Shown: in pieces, positions 1-9,944 of the stretch
How positions within the stretch are numbered: position 1 is the stretch's first letter
How the letters are laid out: every line of letters starts with the position of its first letter
Source: Streptomyces rubellomurinus
GTDB lineage: Bacteria > Actinomycetota > Actinomycetes > Streptomycetales > Streptomycetaceae
Reading direction: 5' to 3'
Assembly (NCBI RefSeq): GCF_000961885.1
Contig: NZ_JZKH01000021.1
Span: 33,382-97,381 of the forward strand
Length of the DNA: 64,000 nt
Translations under genes and position numbers: made by a program
Notes under the pieces: generated by a model
What the model was told of the DNA's origin: nothing
Seen by the model: the letters and a program-made list of their open reading frames with translations, nothing else
Databases searched by the model: none

Positions 1-1
1 C

Positions 2-1312
2 CGCACCCACGAGTTCGTCGGCACCCCCGCGTACGTCGCGCCGGAGTCCGCCGAGGGCCGCCCGCAGACCTCCGCGGTGGATGTGTACGGCGCCGGGATC
101 ATGCTGTACGAGCTGGTCACCGGCCGGCAGCCGTTCCAGGGCGACGGCGCCCTGGCCGTCCTCCAGGCCCACCTGGCGCAGGAGCCGCAGCGGCCCAGCA
201 CCATGCCCGAGCCGCTGTGGACGGTGATCGAGCGCTGCCTGCGCAAGGACCCGGCCCAGCGGCCGGGTGCCACCTCGCTGGCCCGGGCGCTGCGCGTGGT
301 CGCGGCCGGCGTCGGCGTGCACGCCTCCCCGGCGGCGGTGGACGAGGCGCTGGCGGTCGGTGCCCTGCTGCTGCCGGACCCGCAGCCGACCGCCGTCCCC
401 GGCAGCATGCCGGCCGTCCCGCTGGGCGTGCCCGGCGCCGACGACCGCACCCAGGTGCTGCCCTCCGCCCCGCCGGCCTCCCACTACGACCCGGCCGCGG
501 CGACCCGGGTGATGGGCACCCAGCCGCCGCCCGCGCCCCCGTACGGCGCCCAGGACCGCACCCAGGTGATGCCGCCCACCGCCGTCCCGCCGCCCCCGCC
601 CGCCGGGCCGCCCGGGCCGCAGGAGGAGGCGCCGCACCCGTGGCAGACCCAGCTGCGCGCGGCCCGCGACCGCAACCAGCAGACCCAGGTCGGCTACTTC
701 GGCCCGGAGGACTTCGACGAGCCGCAGGTCGCGCCGGCGCCCTACCAGGCGCCGCAGGGCGGCCAGCCGTACCCGGGCGCGGGCCGGCCGCAGCCCCCGG
801 GCGCCCCGGGCGGCTACCACCCCGACCAGCGCCGCCAGGGCCCGCCGCCGCCCGGCTACGCCCAGCGCCCGCCCGTCGCCCCGCCGCCCTACCAGGTCAA
901 CCAGGGCGGCCAGGGCCCGCAGGGGGCCGGCCGGCCGCAGCCGCCCGGCGGCTACCGGCAGGCCCCGGCCGGGCACGGGCAGCCGCAGGGCGGCTACCCG
1001 CCGCCGCCCGCGCCCACCCCGGTGCCGCGCCGGGCCGAGCCGCCGGCGCCGCCGCGCCGGGAGGAGCCGTACGAGCCGCCCCGCCGGGAGAGCGCCCCGC
1101 CGCGCGAGCGGCGCCCGCGCAGCCGCAACCGGATGTACATCCCGGGGCTGGGCTGCCTCAAGGGCTGCCTGATGGTGCTGCTGGTGCTCGCCGTGGCCGC
1201 GCTGGCGCTGTGGAACTTCACGCCGCTGCCGCACTACTGGGACAACGTGGTGAGCTGGTTCGACACCGCGCGGGCCTGGGTCGGCGACATCTTCGGCAGT
1301 TCGAACAAATAG
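2..1312 (+). CDS. Serine/threonine protein kinase, C-terminal part (cut by left edge)
   Basis: The frame is open from the first bases and starts inside the kinase activation segment (GTPAYVAPE). It continues through the conserved DVYGAGIMLYELVTGRQPF helix region and the terminal kinase-lobe RKDPAQRP motif. After about residue 110 comes some 240 residues rich in Pro, Gly and Gln, including two similar DDRTQV and DRTQVMP stretches. One hydrophobic segment (GCLMVLLVLAVAALALW) near the C-terminus probably anchors the protein, followed by a short tail. Together with the second kinase before prfB, this matches my memory of the PkaA/PkaB pair of S. coelicolor. The N-lobe, including the ATP-binding lysine, is outside the window, so activity cannot be judged. 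Confidence 0.9.
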   Translation, partial: RTHEFVGTPAYVAPESAEGRPQTSAVDVYGAGIMLYELVTGRQPFQGDGALAVLQAHLAQEPQRPSTMPEPLWTVIERCLRKDPAQRPGATSLARALRVVAAGVGVHASPAAVDEALAVGALLLPDPQPTAVPGSMPAVPLGVPGADDRTQVLPSAPPASHYDPAAATRVMGTQPPPAPPYGAQDRTQVMPPTAVPPPPPAGPPGPQEEAPHPWQTQLRAARDRNQQTQVGYFGPEDFDEPQVAPAPYQAPQGGQPYPGAGRPQPPGAPGGYHPDQRRQGPPPPGYAQRPPVAPPPYQVNQGGQGPQGAGRPQPPGGYRQAPAGHGQPQGGYPPPPAPTPVPRRAEPPAPPRREEPYEPPRRESAPPRERRPRSRNRMYIPGLGCLKGCLMVLLVLAVAALALWNFTPLPHYWDNVVSWFDTARAWVGDIFGSSNK

Positions 1313-1337
1313 CGATCGGACCAGGGGGGTACGGGGC

Positions 1338-2540
1338 ATGGGTGCACGGGACAAGGGAGCGCTGGACGTGGGCGCGCTGGGGAGGCGCGCCGGCGCCGCG
1401 CTGATGGGCGCGGTGCTCGCGGCGGCCGGGCTGCTGCTGCCGGCCGGCCCGGCCGCGGCGGCGGAGGTCGCGCACTGCCTGCAGTACGAGACCGTCCCGG
1501 TCGCGGGCGGCCGGTACGTGGTGGACAACAACAACTACGGCGGGGCCGCGCAGTGCCTCGGTACGGACGGCCGGGCCGGGTTCACCGTCCTGGACTCCCG
1601 GGCGAACGCGAGCCCGCCGGCCGGCCCGGCCGCGTACCCGGAGATCTTCGACGGCTGCCACTGGGGCACCTGCACCCCGGGCAGCGCGCTGCCGGTCAAG
1701 GCCTCCGAGCTGGGCCGGGCCACCAGCAGCTGGTCCACCACGCTGCCCGCCCGGGGCGACTTCAACGTGGCGTACGACCTCTGGTTCAACACGACCCCGG
1801 CGACCCCCGCCGCCAACGGCCAGCCGGACGGCGCCGAGCTGATGATCTGGCTGAACCGGACCCCGGCCTCGGCGAGCCCCGCCGGCAGCACCGCCAACAT
1901 CGGCGGGGTCGGCTACACCAGCTGGCAGCTCACCATCCCCGCCAACGGCAAGCAGTGGCCGATGGTCGCCTACCAGGCGCAGACCCCGGTCACCTCGGTC
2001 ACCGACCTCGACCTGCGGGCCTTCGTCCGGGACGCGGTGGCGCGCGGGGTGGTGAAGCCGGACTGGTACCTGATCTCGGTGGAGGCCGGCTTCGAGGTCT
2101 GGAGCGGGGGCACCGGCCTGCGCACCGAGTCCTTCGCCACCGACGTGCGCCCCGGCCGCCCGGTGGGCCCGATCGGCGCCCCCGGCGGCCGCTGCCTGGC
2201 CTACGCGCCGGACGGCAGCCCGGCGGACGGCCCGGAGCCGGTGGCGCTCCTGGACTGCGACGGCTCGCCGGCCCAGCAGTGGAGCGTGGAGATCGACGGC
2301 ACGGTCCGGCAGAACGGCAAGTGCCTGGGCACCGACGGCAACCGGGCCTCGCTCAACCCCTGCAACGGTTCGCCGTACCACGTGTGGCTGGTGGGCCTGG
2401 TCGGCGCGCTGTGGAACCAGGGCGCCCAGGGGTGCCTGCGGGACCCGTCCGGTGGCACCGCGCCGGGCGGCAGCGCCGACCTGGCCGGCTGCGACGGCTC
2501 GCCCGGGCAGCGGTGGACGCTGCCGACCTCGGTGCGCTGA
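1338..2540 (+). CDS. Secreted GH12 endoglucanase/xyloglucanase with ricin-type lectin domain
   Basis: The 400-residue protein starts with a signal peptide (twin arginine near residue 16, hydrophobic core, AAAAE cleavage region near residue 42). Residues about 45-270 carry glycoside hydrolase family 12 hallmarks: NNNYG at 64-68, GAELMIWLN with the expected nucleophile Glu167, and GFEVWSGGTGL with the expected acid/base Glu253. Residues about 275-400 form a ricin B (CBM13-like) lectin module, with repeated Cys-containing segments and three QW-type repeats (AQQWS, YHVWL, GQRWT). It should be exported and cut beta-1,4-glucan or xyloglucan while binding polysaccharide. It sits between two kinase genes and looks monocistronic. 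Exact substrate cannot be read from sequence. Confidence 0.9.
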   Translation: MGARDKGALDVGALGRRAGAALMGAVLAAAGLLLPAGPAAAAEVAHCLQYETVPVAGGRYVVDNNNYGGAAQCLGTDGRAGFTVLDSRANASPPAGPAAYPEIFDGCHWGTCTPGSALPVKASELGRATSSWSTTLPARGDFNVAYDLWFNTTPATPAANGQPDGAELMIWLNRTPASASPAGSTANIGGVGYTSWQLTIPANGKQWPMVAYQAQTPVTSVTDLDLRAFVRDAVARGVVKPDWYLISVEAGFEVWSGGTGLRTESFATDVRPGRPVGPIGAPGGRCLAYAPDGSPADGPEPVALLDCDGSPAQQWSVEIDGTVRQNGKCLGTDGNRASLNPCNGSPYHVWLVGLVGALWNQGAQGCLRDPSGGTAPGGSADLAGCDGSPGQRWTLPTSVR

Positions 2541-2760
2541 CGCCCCGCCGCGGGGTTCCGTCCCGGAGCCCCGTGTCCCGGCCTGGCAATGAGATTGACG
2601 CTTTGTCGACAATTCACGAGATTTCCCGCCCGAGAGTGCCGCCCGAGCCCCCTCAGGCGCCCCGCACAGGGGCTCGGGGCGCGTAGGTTGGTCGCTGTTG
2701 TCCCGCCCCACCGAGCGTTCCGGCCCGCCGGAGCGCTCCCGCGCCGCCCACGGAGCAGCA

Positions 2761-4014
2761 TTGGCACGCAAGATCGGCAGCCGGTACACCGTCCACCAGG
2801 TGATCGGCCGGGGTTCCGCCGGGACGGTCTGGCTCGGTGAGGGGCCGGACGGCCCGGTGGCGGTCAAGCTGCTGCGCGAGGACCTCGCCGCCGACCAGGT
2901 GCTGGTCGGCCGCTTCGTCCAGGAGCGCGCCGCGCTGACCAGCCTCGACCACCCCCGGGTGGTCGGCGTGCGCGACATGGTGGTGGACGGCAGCGACCTC
3001 GCCCTGGTGATGGAGCTGGTGCAGGGCACCGACCTGCGCTCCCGGCTGGAGCGCGACGGCGCACTGCCCCCGCAGACCGCCGCCTCGGTGATCGCCGACG
3101 TCGCGGACGGCCTGGCGGCCGCGCACGCCGCCGGGATCGTCCACCGCGACGTCAAGCCGGAGAACGTCCTGCTCGACCTGGCCGCCGCCCCCGGCCCCGG
3201 CGGCGCCCCGCGCGCCAAGCTCACCGACTTCGGCGTCGCCCGCCTGGTCGACGCCCCGCGCCGCACCCGGGCCACCCGGATCATCGGCACCCCCGACTAC
3301 CTCGCCCCCGAGATCATCGAGGGCCTGGAGCCGCGCGCCGCCGTCGACATCTACGCCCTCGCCACCGTGCTCTACGAGCTGCTGGCCGGCTTCACCCCGT
3401 TCGGCGGCGGCCACACCGGCGCGGTGCTGCGCCGGCACGTCACCGAGCAGGTGCCGCCGATCCCCGGCCTGCCGGACGGGCTGTGGCGGATCATCTCCGA
3501 GTGCCTGGCCAAGGCCCCCGCCTCCCGGCTGCGGGCCGCCGAGCTGGCCGCCCGGCTGCGCGAGCAGCTGCCCTCGCTGGCCGGCCTGCCGGTGCTGGCC
3601 GTGCCCGGCCAGGGCCGCGCCCCGGCCGAGGAGCAGCTGACCCCCGGCGAGGCCGTCTACGCCGAGGTGGACGCCGGCCCGGGCGTCCACAAGCGCCGCC
3701 GCGGCCCGGCCGTCCCGCTGGTGCCCGGGGTCGCCCCGGACTCCACCCGGGACACCCACACCAGCCTGCGCCGCCCGTCCGCCGAGGAGCTGGCCGCGTA
3801 CGCCGCCGAGTCCCGGGCCCAGCGCGCCGCCCCCGGCCAGCGCCGGGACCGCCAGGCCCTGCTGCGCCGCCGCCGGCTGCTGGCCGTCCTGCTGGCCACC
3901 GTGCTGCTGCTGGCGGGCGCCGCCGCGGCCTGGACGGCCTTCGCGGCCACCGCCCCGGACGTCGGCCACCCGGCCCGCCCGGCGGTGCACGGCACGGCCC
4001 CGCGGGCGCCGTAG
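2761..4014 (+). CDS. Membrane-anchored serine/threonine protein kinase (PkaB-like)
   Basis: I take TTG at 2761 as the start: it has GGAG about seven bases upstream and gives the N-terminus ARKIGSRYT, which I recall as conserved in relatives. The frame is open to a TTG at 2698, a less likely start. The product is 417 residues. It has a glycine-rich loop GRGSAGTV (16-23), catalytic Lys36, the HRDVKPEN catalytic loop near residue 130, DFGVAR and [10 protein letters not shown] linker follows, then a single transmembrane segment ([19 protein letters not shown]) near residue 385. No PASTA or other sensor repeats are present outside the membrane. It lies 68 bases before prfB. Targets are unknown. 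Confidence 0.88.
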   Translation: MARKIGSRYTVHQVIGRGSAGTVWLGEGPDGPVAVKLLREDLAADQVLVGRFVQERAALTSLDHPRVVGVRDMVVDGSDLALVMELVQGTDLRSRLERDGALPPQTAASVIADVADGLAAAHAAGIVHRDVKPENVLLDLAAAPGPGGAPRAKLTDFGVARLVDAPRRTRATRIIGTPDYLAPEIIEGLEPRAAVDIYALATVLYELLAGFTPFGGGHTGAVLRRHVTEQVPPIPGLPDGLWRIISECLAKAPASRLRAAELAARLREQLPSLAGLPVLAVPGQGRAPAEEQLTPGEAVYAEVDAGPGVHKRRRGPAVPLVPGVAPDSTRDTHTSLRRPSAEELAAYAAESRAQRAAPGQRRDRQALLRRRRLLAVLLATVLLLAGAAAAWTAFAATAPDVGHPARPAVHGTAPRAP

Positions 4015-4082
4015 CCGGGCCGCGGGACCGGTGGTGCCGGGGGTGTCGTCATGAGCACCCTCGGAACCATTACCCTGGGGGC

Positions 4083-5195
<1,113 letters not shown>

Positions 5196-5196
5196 G

Positions 5197-5253
5197 CGAC
5201 GTACCGAAAGGGCCCCGACCACCAGCCGTGGTCGGGGCCCTTTCGGTACGTCG
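5197..5253. terminator. Bidirectional terminator between prfB and the minus-strand zinc-ribbon gene
   Basis: A perfect inverted repeat has 26-base arms (5197-5222 and 5228-5253) around a five-base loop. It begins directly after the prfB stop codon and ends just before the stop codon of the convergent gene at 5260, so it probably serves both. Confidence 0.9.
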
Positions 5254-5259
5254 GGGTTC

Positions 5260-5454
5260 TCAGGCCAGCGCCTGCCGCGCGATCAGCGCCACCGCGAGCA
5301 GCCCGGCCAGCAGGACCAGCAGCATCGCGGGGGAGAGCGCGGCGAACGGCCCCTGCTGCTCCTGCAGCCGGGCCCGGTTGGCGCGGCACACCGGGCAACG
5401 GCCGTCGCTCACGCGGCCGTTGCAGTTGGCGCACACCAGATGGTCGCAGGTCAT
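5260..5454 (-). CDS. Small zinc-ribbon/RING-like membrane protein
   Basis: The 64-residue product begins MTCDHLVCANCNGRV and carries five cysteines and one histidine in its first 23 residues (Cys3, His5, Cys8, Cys11, Cys20, Cys23), a spacing that could bind one zinc ion. The last 22 residues form one transmembrane helix (AMLLVLLAGLLAVALIA). The metal-binding part would face the cytoplasm if the helix is a tail anchor. It is convergent with prfB and divergent from ftsE. I recall a similar short gene between prfB and ftsE in other Streptomyces. Its function is unknown to me. Confidence 0.75.
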   Translation of the reverse strand: MTCDHLVCANCNGRVSDGRCPVCRANRARLQEQQGPFAALSPAMLLVLLAGLLAVALIARQALA

Positions 5455-5805
5455 GCGATCTCCTCCTCGCTGCTACTGCCAACGCACCGGACGGCGCTTT
5501 GGTTCCTGGTCGTGCCCTGTGCGGGGGATCGGCCGGATGAGGCCGCCACCTCCAACTCTGCCAGGTTCTGACCGTTCCGGCTCCCGGGCTGTGAGATGCC
5601 CCGGAATTTTCGGTGCATAACCGGACATTGCCTCCCAGATTCCCGGCCGGACCCCCGGCCGTCCCTGCGGGCCGGCCGCCGATTCGCGTATGGTCCCAGA
5701 CCGGGAGCGGCCTCCTGCGCTCCTTTCGCCCGCCCCCGGACCGGGCCTCCGGGGTGGACCGACCGAGGACTGGCGCCGCCATAGGATGGCCTCCGTGATG
5801 CAGCC
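5455..5805. other. Divergent intergenic region upstream of ftsE
   Basis: These 351 bases separate the divergent small zinc-ribbon gene and ftsE and must hold promoters for both. I see a TAGGAT hexamer at 5783-5788, about 20 bases before the ftsE GTG, but no convincing -35 element. Short open frames here have no protein-like composition. Confidence 0.4.
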
Positions 5806-6495
5806 GTGATCAGATTCGACAACGTCTCCAAGACCTATCCCAAGCAGAATCGTCCCGCCCTGGACAACGTCTCGCTGGAGATCGAGAAGGGTGAGTTCGT
5901 CTTCCTGGTCGGCTCGTCCGGCTCGGGCAAGTCCACCTTCCTGCGCCTGTGCCTGCGCGAGGAGCGCCCCTCCACCGGGGCCGTGCACGTGATGGGCAAG
6001 GACCTCGGCAAGCTGTCCAACTGGAAGGTGCCGCACATGCGCCGCCAGCTGGGCACCGTCTTCCAGGACTTCCGCCTGCTGCCCAACAAGACGGTCGCGC
6101 AGAACGTCGCCTTCGCCCTGGAGGTCATCGGCAAGCCCAAGAGCGCCATCAACAAGGTGGTGCCCGAGGTGCTGGAGCTGGTCGGCCTCGGCGGCAAGGA
6201 GGACCGCATGCCCGGCGAGCTGTCCGGTGGTGAGCAGCAGCGCGTGGCCATCGCCCGCGCCTTCGTGAACCGCCCGATGCTGCTGATCGCGGACGAGCCC
6301 ACCGGCAACCTCGACCCGCAGAACTCGGTCGGCATCATGAAGCTGCTCGACCGCATCAACCGCACCGGCACCACGGTGCTGATGGCCACCCACGACCAGG
6401 CGATCGTCGACCAGATGCGCAAGCGCGTCATCGAGCTCGACAAGGGGCTGCTCGTCCGCGACCAGGCTCGCGGCGTCTACGGGTACCAGCACTGA
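5806..6495 (+). CDS. ftsE: Cell division ATP-binding protein FtsE
   Basis: The 229-residue ABC ATPase pairs with FtsX at the septum and couples ATP hydrolysis to activation of peptidoglycan hydrolases. It has a Walker A motif GSSGSGKST near residue 37, the signature [14 protein letters not shown], Walker [14 protein letters not shown], and the switch His in MATHDQ. Size fits the family. GTG at 5806 is used because the upstream ATG at 5798 meets a stop after three codons. ftsX follows 77 bases downstream in the same direction. Confidence 0.97.
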   Translation: MIRFDNVSKTYPKQNRPALDNVSLEIEKGEFVFLVGSSGSGKSTFLRLCLREERPSTGAVHVMGKDLGKLSNWKVPHMRRQLGTVFQDFRLLPNKTVAQNVAFALEVIGKPKSAINKVVPEVLELVGLGGKEDRMPGELSGGEQQRVAIARAFVNRPMLLIADEPTGNLDPQNSVGIMKLLDRINRTGTTVLMATHDQAIVDQMRKRVIELDKGLLVRDQARGVYGYQH

Positions 6496-6572
6496 CCGAC
6501 CAGCGCTGACCCGCAGGGCCGCCGGCCCGGATCGCCCGACCCCGCAGTACCGACCCTGGAGTTGTTTCCCGC

Positions 6573-7484
6573 ATGCGTGCCCAGTTCGTCCTGTCGGAGA
6601 TCGGTGTGGGTCTCCGCCGCAATCTGACCATGACCATCGCGGTCGTGGTCAGTGTCGCGCTCTCCCTCGCCCTCGCCGGTTCCTCGCTCCTGGTCCGCGA
6701 CCAGGTGAACTCCATGAAGGGGTACTGGTACGACAAGGTCGAGGTGAGCATCTACTTCTGCACCAAGGCGGACGCCCGCAACTCGCCCCAGTGCGACAAG
6801 GGCGCGGCCACCGACCAGCAGGTCCAGGACATCAAGGGCCAGCTGGACAAGATGGACTCGGTGGTCCAGTCCTCCACCTACGAGAGCTCCGCCGAGGCGT
6901 ACAAGCACTGGAAGGAGATGAACCCGGACAACCCGCTCATCTCCGTCCTGGGCCCGGACGCCATGCCGCAGTCCTGGCGGGTCAAGCTCAACGACCCGAC
7001 CAAGTACGACGTCATCCAGAGCGCCTTCGCCGGGAAGCCCGGCGTCAAGTCGGTCGAGGACCAGCGGAAGATCCTGGAGAACCTGTTCGGCCTGCTGAAC
7101 GGCCTGCAGACGGCGTCCTGGGTGATCATGGTGCTGATGCTCTTCGTCGCCCTGCTGCTGATCGTCAACACCGTCCGGGTGTCCGCGTTCAGCAGGCGGC
7201 GCGAGACCGGCATCATGCGCCTGGTCGGCGCCTCGAACTTCTACGTGCAGATGCCGTTCATCGCGGAGGCCGCGTTCTCCGCGCTGCTCGGCGCGGTGAT
7301 GGCCTCCGGCCTGCTGCTCGGCGGCCACTTCTTCGTCCAGCACTGGCTGGCCGACCGGGTGCAGTTCATCCACTTCATCGGCCTGAGCTCGGTGCTCGCG
7401 GTCATCCCGCTGCTGGTCGTGGTGGGTATGGGCATGGCCGGCATCGCGGCGTTCATCACGCTGCGCAAGTACCTCAAGGTCTGA
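6573..7484 (+). CDS. ftsX: Cell division protein FtsX (permease-like)
   Basis: The 303-residue protein has one N-terminal transmembrane helix (about 20-42), a large extracytoplasmic domain (about 45-170) and three C-terminal helices, the usual FtsX topology. The conserved cytoplasmic loop reads FSRRRETGIMRLVGASN. The extracytoplasmic domain contains two cysteines (in YFCTKADARNSPQCDKG), a pattern I recall from actinobacterial FtsX, and should contact a NlpC/P60-type hydrolase. It lies 77 bases after ftsE, is probably cotranscribed, and is followed by a hairpin terminator. Confidence 0.96.
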   Translation: MRAQFVLSEIGVGLRRNLTMTIAVVVSVALSLALAGSSLLVRDQVNSMKGYWYDKVEVSIYFCTKADARNSPQCDKGAATDQQVQDIKGQLDKMDSVVQSSTYESSAEAYKHWKEMNPDNPLISVLGPDAMPQSWRVKLNDPTKYDVIQSAFAGKPGVKSVEDQRKILENLFGLLNGLQTASWVIMVLMLFVALLLIVNTVRVSAFSRRRETGIMRLVGASNFYVQMPFIAEAAFSALLGAVMASGLLLGGHFFVQHWLADRVQFIHFIGLSSVLAVIPLLVVVGMGMAGIAAFITLRKYLKV

Positions 7485-7500
7485 TCCCGAGAGGTTCCTT

Positions 7501-7533
7501 CGGCCCCGGACGGCACTGCGCCGTCCGGGGCCG
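7501..7533 (+). terminator. Terminator of ftsEX
   Basis: A perfect hairpin has 14-base arms (7501-7514 and 7520-7533) and a five-base loop. It begins 16 bases after the ftsX stop. Confidence 0.85.
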
Positions 7534-7597
7534 TCGCCGTTCCGCGGTCCGCCGTTCCGGCCCGGCGCGCGCGACGCGGTGTCTACACTCCGATGCC

Positions 7598-8731
7598 ATG
7601 CTGCAAACTCCGCGCAGGGCACGGCAGGTGGCCACCCTCAGCCTGGTGTTCGGCGCCCTGCTGCTGGCCGGGGCCGCCACCGGCGCCTGGGGCGACCCGA
7701 GCCGGCCGCCGAGCCGCCCGTCCGCCGACACGGCCCCGGTCGCGGTCGGTCCGGGCCCGGACCCGGCCGGCGCCGCGCTGTCCGAGCAGCAGGCCGAGCA
7801 CCTGCTCGCGGCCGGCGGCGACCGCTGGGGGGCGTACTACAACGCCCAGGAGTACGCCGAGTTCAGCCAGGGCCTGGACGGCCGGTACCTGGGCGTCGGC
7901 CTCTCGGTCGGCCGCGGCGAGGACGGCGTCACCGCCGTCTCCCGGGTCACCCCGGCCGGGCCGGCCGCCGAGGCCGGGATCGCCCCCGGCGACCGGCTGC
8001 TGCGGATCGACCGGGACCAGGCCGACCGGCTGCCGGTCACCGAGGTGGTGGCCCGGCTGCGCGGGCAGGGCGACGAGCGCAAGGTCGGCTCGGAGGTCAC
8101 CCTGGCCGTCCAGCACGGCGGTGAGGTGCGCGAACTGCGGCTGCGGCGGGCGCTGCTGGACAGCCAGCAGGTCACCGCCGAGCGGCTGGACCGGGGCGCG
8201 CTGCGGATCACCGTCCGGGCCTTCACCACCGGGGTGGCCGACCAGGTGCGCGCCGCGTTGCGCGCCCCGCACTCCGGCGTGGTGCTCGATCTGCGCGGCA
8301 ACTCCGGCGGGTTGCTGGACGAGGCGGTCGGCACCGCCGGGATCTTCCTGGACGGCGGCCCGGTCGGCTCGTACGAGGAGCGCGGCGAGAAGCGGGAGTT
8401 GACCGCCCCGCCCGGCGGCGACCAGCGCACCCCGCTGGTGGTGCTGGTGGACGGCGGCACGATGAGCGCCGCCGAACTCCTGGCCGGCGCGCTGCAGGAC
8501 CGCAGCCGCGCCCTGGTGGTCGGCGCCCGGACCTTCGGCAAGGGCACCGTCCAGCAGCCCAGCCGGCTCGCCGACGGCGCCGTGCTGGAGCTGACCGTGG
8601 GCCGCTACCACACCCCGGCCGGGCGCTCGCCGGACGGCACCGGCCTCGCCCCGGACGTCCCGGCCGCGGCCGGGGAGGACGCCGACGCGCTGGCCCTGCG
8701 GGTGCTCGCCGGGATCGGCACCCGTGCCTAA
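7598..8731 (+). CDS. S41 family C-terminal processing peptidase (CtpA-like)
   Basis: The 377-residue protein has an N-terminal hydrophobic segment ([21 protein letters not shown]) that is either a signal peptide or an anchor. A PDZ domain (YLGVGLSV to DRLLRID, about 100-180) and the S41 protease domain follow. The catalytic serine is in [15 protein letters not shown] and the lysine in FGKGTVQQP, the Ser-Lys dyad of the family. It should cleave C-termini of exported proteins outside the membrane. ATG at 7598 lies nine bases after a TACACT hexamer (7584-7589) and lacks a clear ribosome site, so it may be leaderless. It sits between ftsX and smpB. Confidence 0.93.
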   Translation: MLQTPRRARQVATLSLVFGALLLAGAATGAWGDPSRPPSRPSADTAPVAVGPGPDPAGAALSEQQAEHLLAAGGDRWGAYYNAQEYAEFSQGLDGRYLGVGLSVGRGEDGVTAVSRVTPAGPAAEAGIAPGDRLLRIDRDQADRLPVTEVVARLRGQGDERKVGSEVTLAVQHGGEVRELRLRRALLDSQQVTAERLDRGALRITVRAFTTGVADQVRAALRAPHSGVVLDLRGNSGGLLDEAVGTAGIFLDGGPVGSYEERGEKRELTAPPGGDQRTPLVVLVDGGTMSAAELLAGALQDRSRALVVGARTFGKGTVQQPSRLADGAVLELTVGRYHTPAGRSPDGTGLAPDVPAAAGEDADALALRVLAGIGTRA

Positions 8732-8775
8732 AGGAGCTGCCCGGAACGGCGTGGAAGTGCGAGAATGACCGCGCT

Positions 8776-9252
8776 ATGGCAAAGGAAACCGGACAGAAGC
8801 TGATCGCGCAGAACAAGAAGGCGCGACACGAGTACACGATCCTCGACACCTACGAGTGCGGCCTCGTACTCACCGGCACCGAGGTGAAGTCACTGCGCGA
8901 GGGGCGGGCCAACCTGGTCGACGGCTACGCCTACATCCAGAACCACGAGGCGTGGATCGACAACGTCTTCATCCCCGAGTACACCCAGGGGACGTGGACC
9001 AACCACGCGGCCCGGCGCAAGCGCAAGCTGCTGCTGCACAAGCTGGAGATCCGCAAGATCGAGACCAAGGTCCGCGACGCCGGCCACACGCTCGTCCCGC
9101 TGTCGCTGTACTTCAAGGACGGCCGGGTCAAGCTGGAACTCGCGCTCGCGGTCGGCAAGAAGTTGTACGACAAGCGCCAGACGCTGCGCGAGAAGCAGGA
9201 CACCCGCGAGACGGCCCGCGCCGTGGCGGCGGCCCGGCGGCGCCAGGGCTGA
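8776..9252 (+). CDS. smpB: SsrA-binding protein SmpB
   Basis: The 158-residue protein binds tmRNA and delivers it to stalled ribosomes in trans-translation. It has the family's N-terminal [13 protein letters not shown], the [13 protein letters not shown] core, and the basic C-terminal tail ([16 protein letters not shown]) that enters the decoding centre. Its partner RNA gene lies 118 bases downstream. Confidence 0.98.
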   Translation: MAKETGQKLIAQNKKARHEYTILDTYECGLVLTGTEVKSLREGRANLVDGYAYIQNHEAWIDNVFIPEYTQGTWTNHAARRKRKLLLHKLEIRKIETKVRDAGHTLVPLSLYFKDGRVKLELALAVGKKLYDKRQTLREKQDTRETARAVAAARRRQG

Positions 9253-9289
9253 CCGGCGGCGGCCTGTCAAGACGGCGGGGTTAATCCGC

Positions 9290-9319
9290 TGGACCCCCGC
9301 CCGTCGCCTCGCGTACTAT
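9290..9319 (+). promoter_or_regulatory. Candidate promoter of ssrA
   Basis: TGGACC (9290-9295) and TACTAT (9314-9319) are 18 bases apart, about 50 bases before the mature tmRNA 5' end. A 17-base palindrome at 9333-9349 lies in the leader that RNase P would remove. Confidence 0.5.
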
Positions 9320-9370
9320 GGCGCAAGCAACACGGACGGTCACCGTCCGAGCTGTTTCTCAACAAAACAT

Positions 9371-9752
9371 GGGGATGATCGGTTTCGACAGGGGATGTTG
9401 AAACAGGGGAAGCGAGCCGAGGAACGCGGCAATGATCTCGTTAACCACGTGTCGCAAAAAAATAATCGCCAACTCTAAGCGCGATTCCCAGCAGTTCGCT
9501 CTCGCTGCCTAATAAGCACCGATAGCGCTTGGGTGTCAGCCCGGGGAGTTCCCGACCCGGACCCTGGCATAATCTAGGGAACTCAACCGTCCGCCCGGGC
9601 TGCGGGGGCGGAGGGGAAATCAAACAGCAGCTGGGCCTGTTGGCGGCTTGTCCGTGTGACCGCCAGGGCCGAGAAAAGCACAGCGGACTGCGCTCGGAGA
9701 AGCCCTGAATTAACTCCACTGGACCCGGGTTCGATTCCCGGCATCTCCACCA
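9371..9752 (+). ncRNA. ssrA: Transfer-messenger RNA (tmRNA)
   Basis: The 5' end GGGGATGATCGGTTTCGACA is the near-universal tmRNA start. The 3' end has a T-arm (GGGTTCGATTCCC), an acceptor strand CATCTCC pairing with GGGGATG, discriminator A and an encoded CCA at 9750-9752. The tag reading frame at 9468-9512 encodes ANSKRDSQQFALAA followed by TAA. I remember the usual Streptomyces tag as ANTKRDSQQFALAA, so residue 3 differs by one conservative change. The resume codon is GCC, inside the sequence AATAATCGCC. A terminator lies just downstream. Confidence 0.98.
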
Positions 9753-9767
9753 CCCCATGTTCACAGT

Positions 9768-9802
9768 GAAGGCCGTCCACCGCTCAGCGGGGGGCGGCCT
9801 TC
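9768..9802 (+). terminator. Terminator of ssrA
   Basis: Arms GAAGGCCG and CGGCCTTC enclose an inner CCGCT/AGCGG stem. The hairpin is 15 bases after the encoded CCA end of tmRNA. Confidence 0.75.
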
Positions 9803-9944
9803 GCATTTCCTCCGCCCCGGGCCGGAGGTGGGCGGGCGAGCGGGCGGGGCACGATCCCGGGTGAGGCGCCCGCGCCCGGCCGGGCGTAGGATCATCCGTC
9901 CGCTCGTTTTCCGGAGCCGGATTCAGCCGCGACCACCGAGGGCC

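Noticed and set aside
9803..9944. Rifamycin-associated element before helD
   Set aside because: I looked for the GGGGCTTG-type dyad and did not see it, so a rifamycin-induced role is not claimed.
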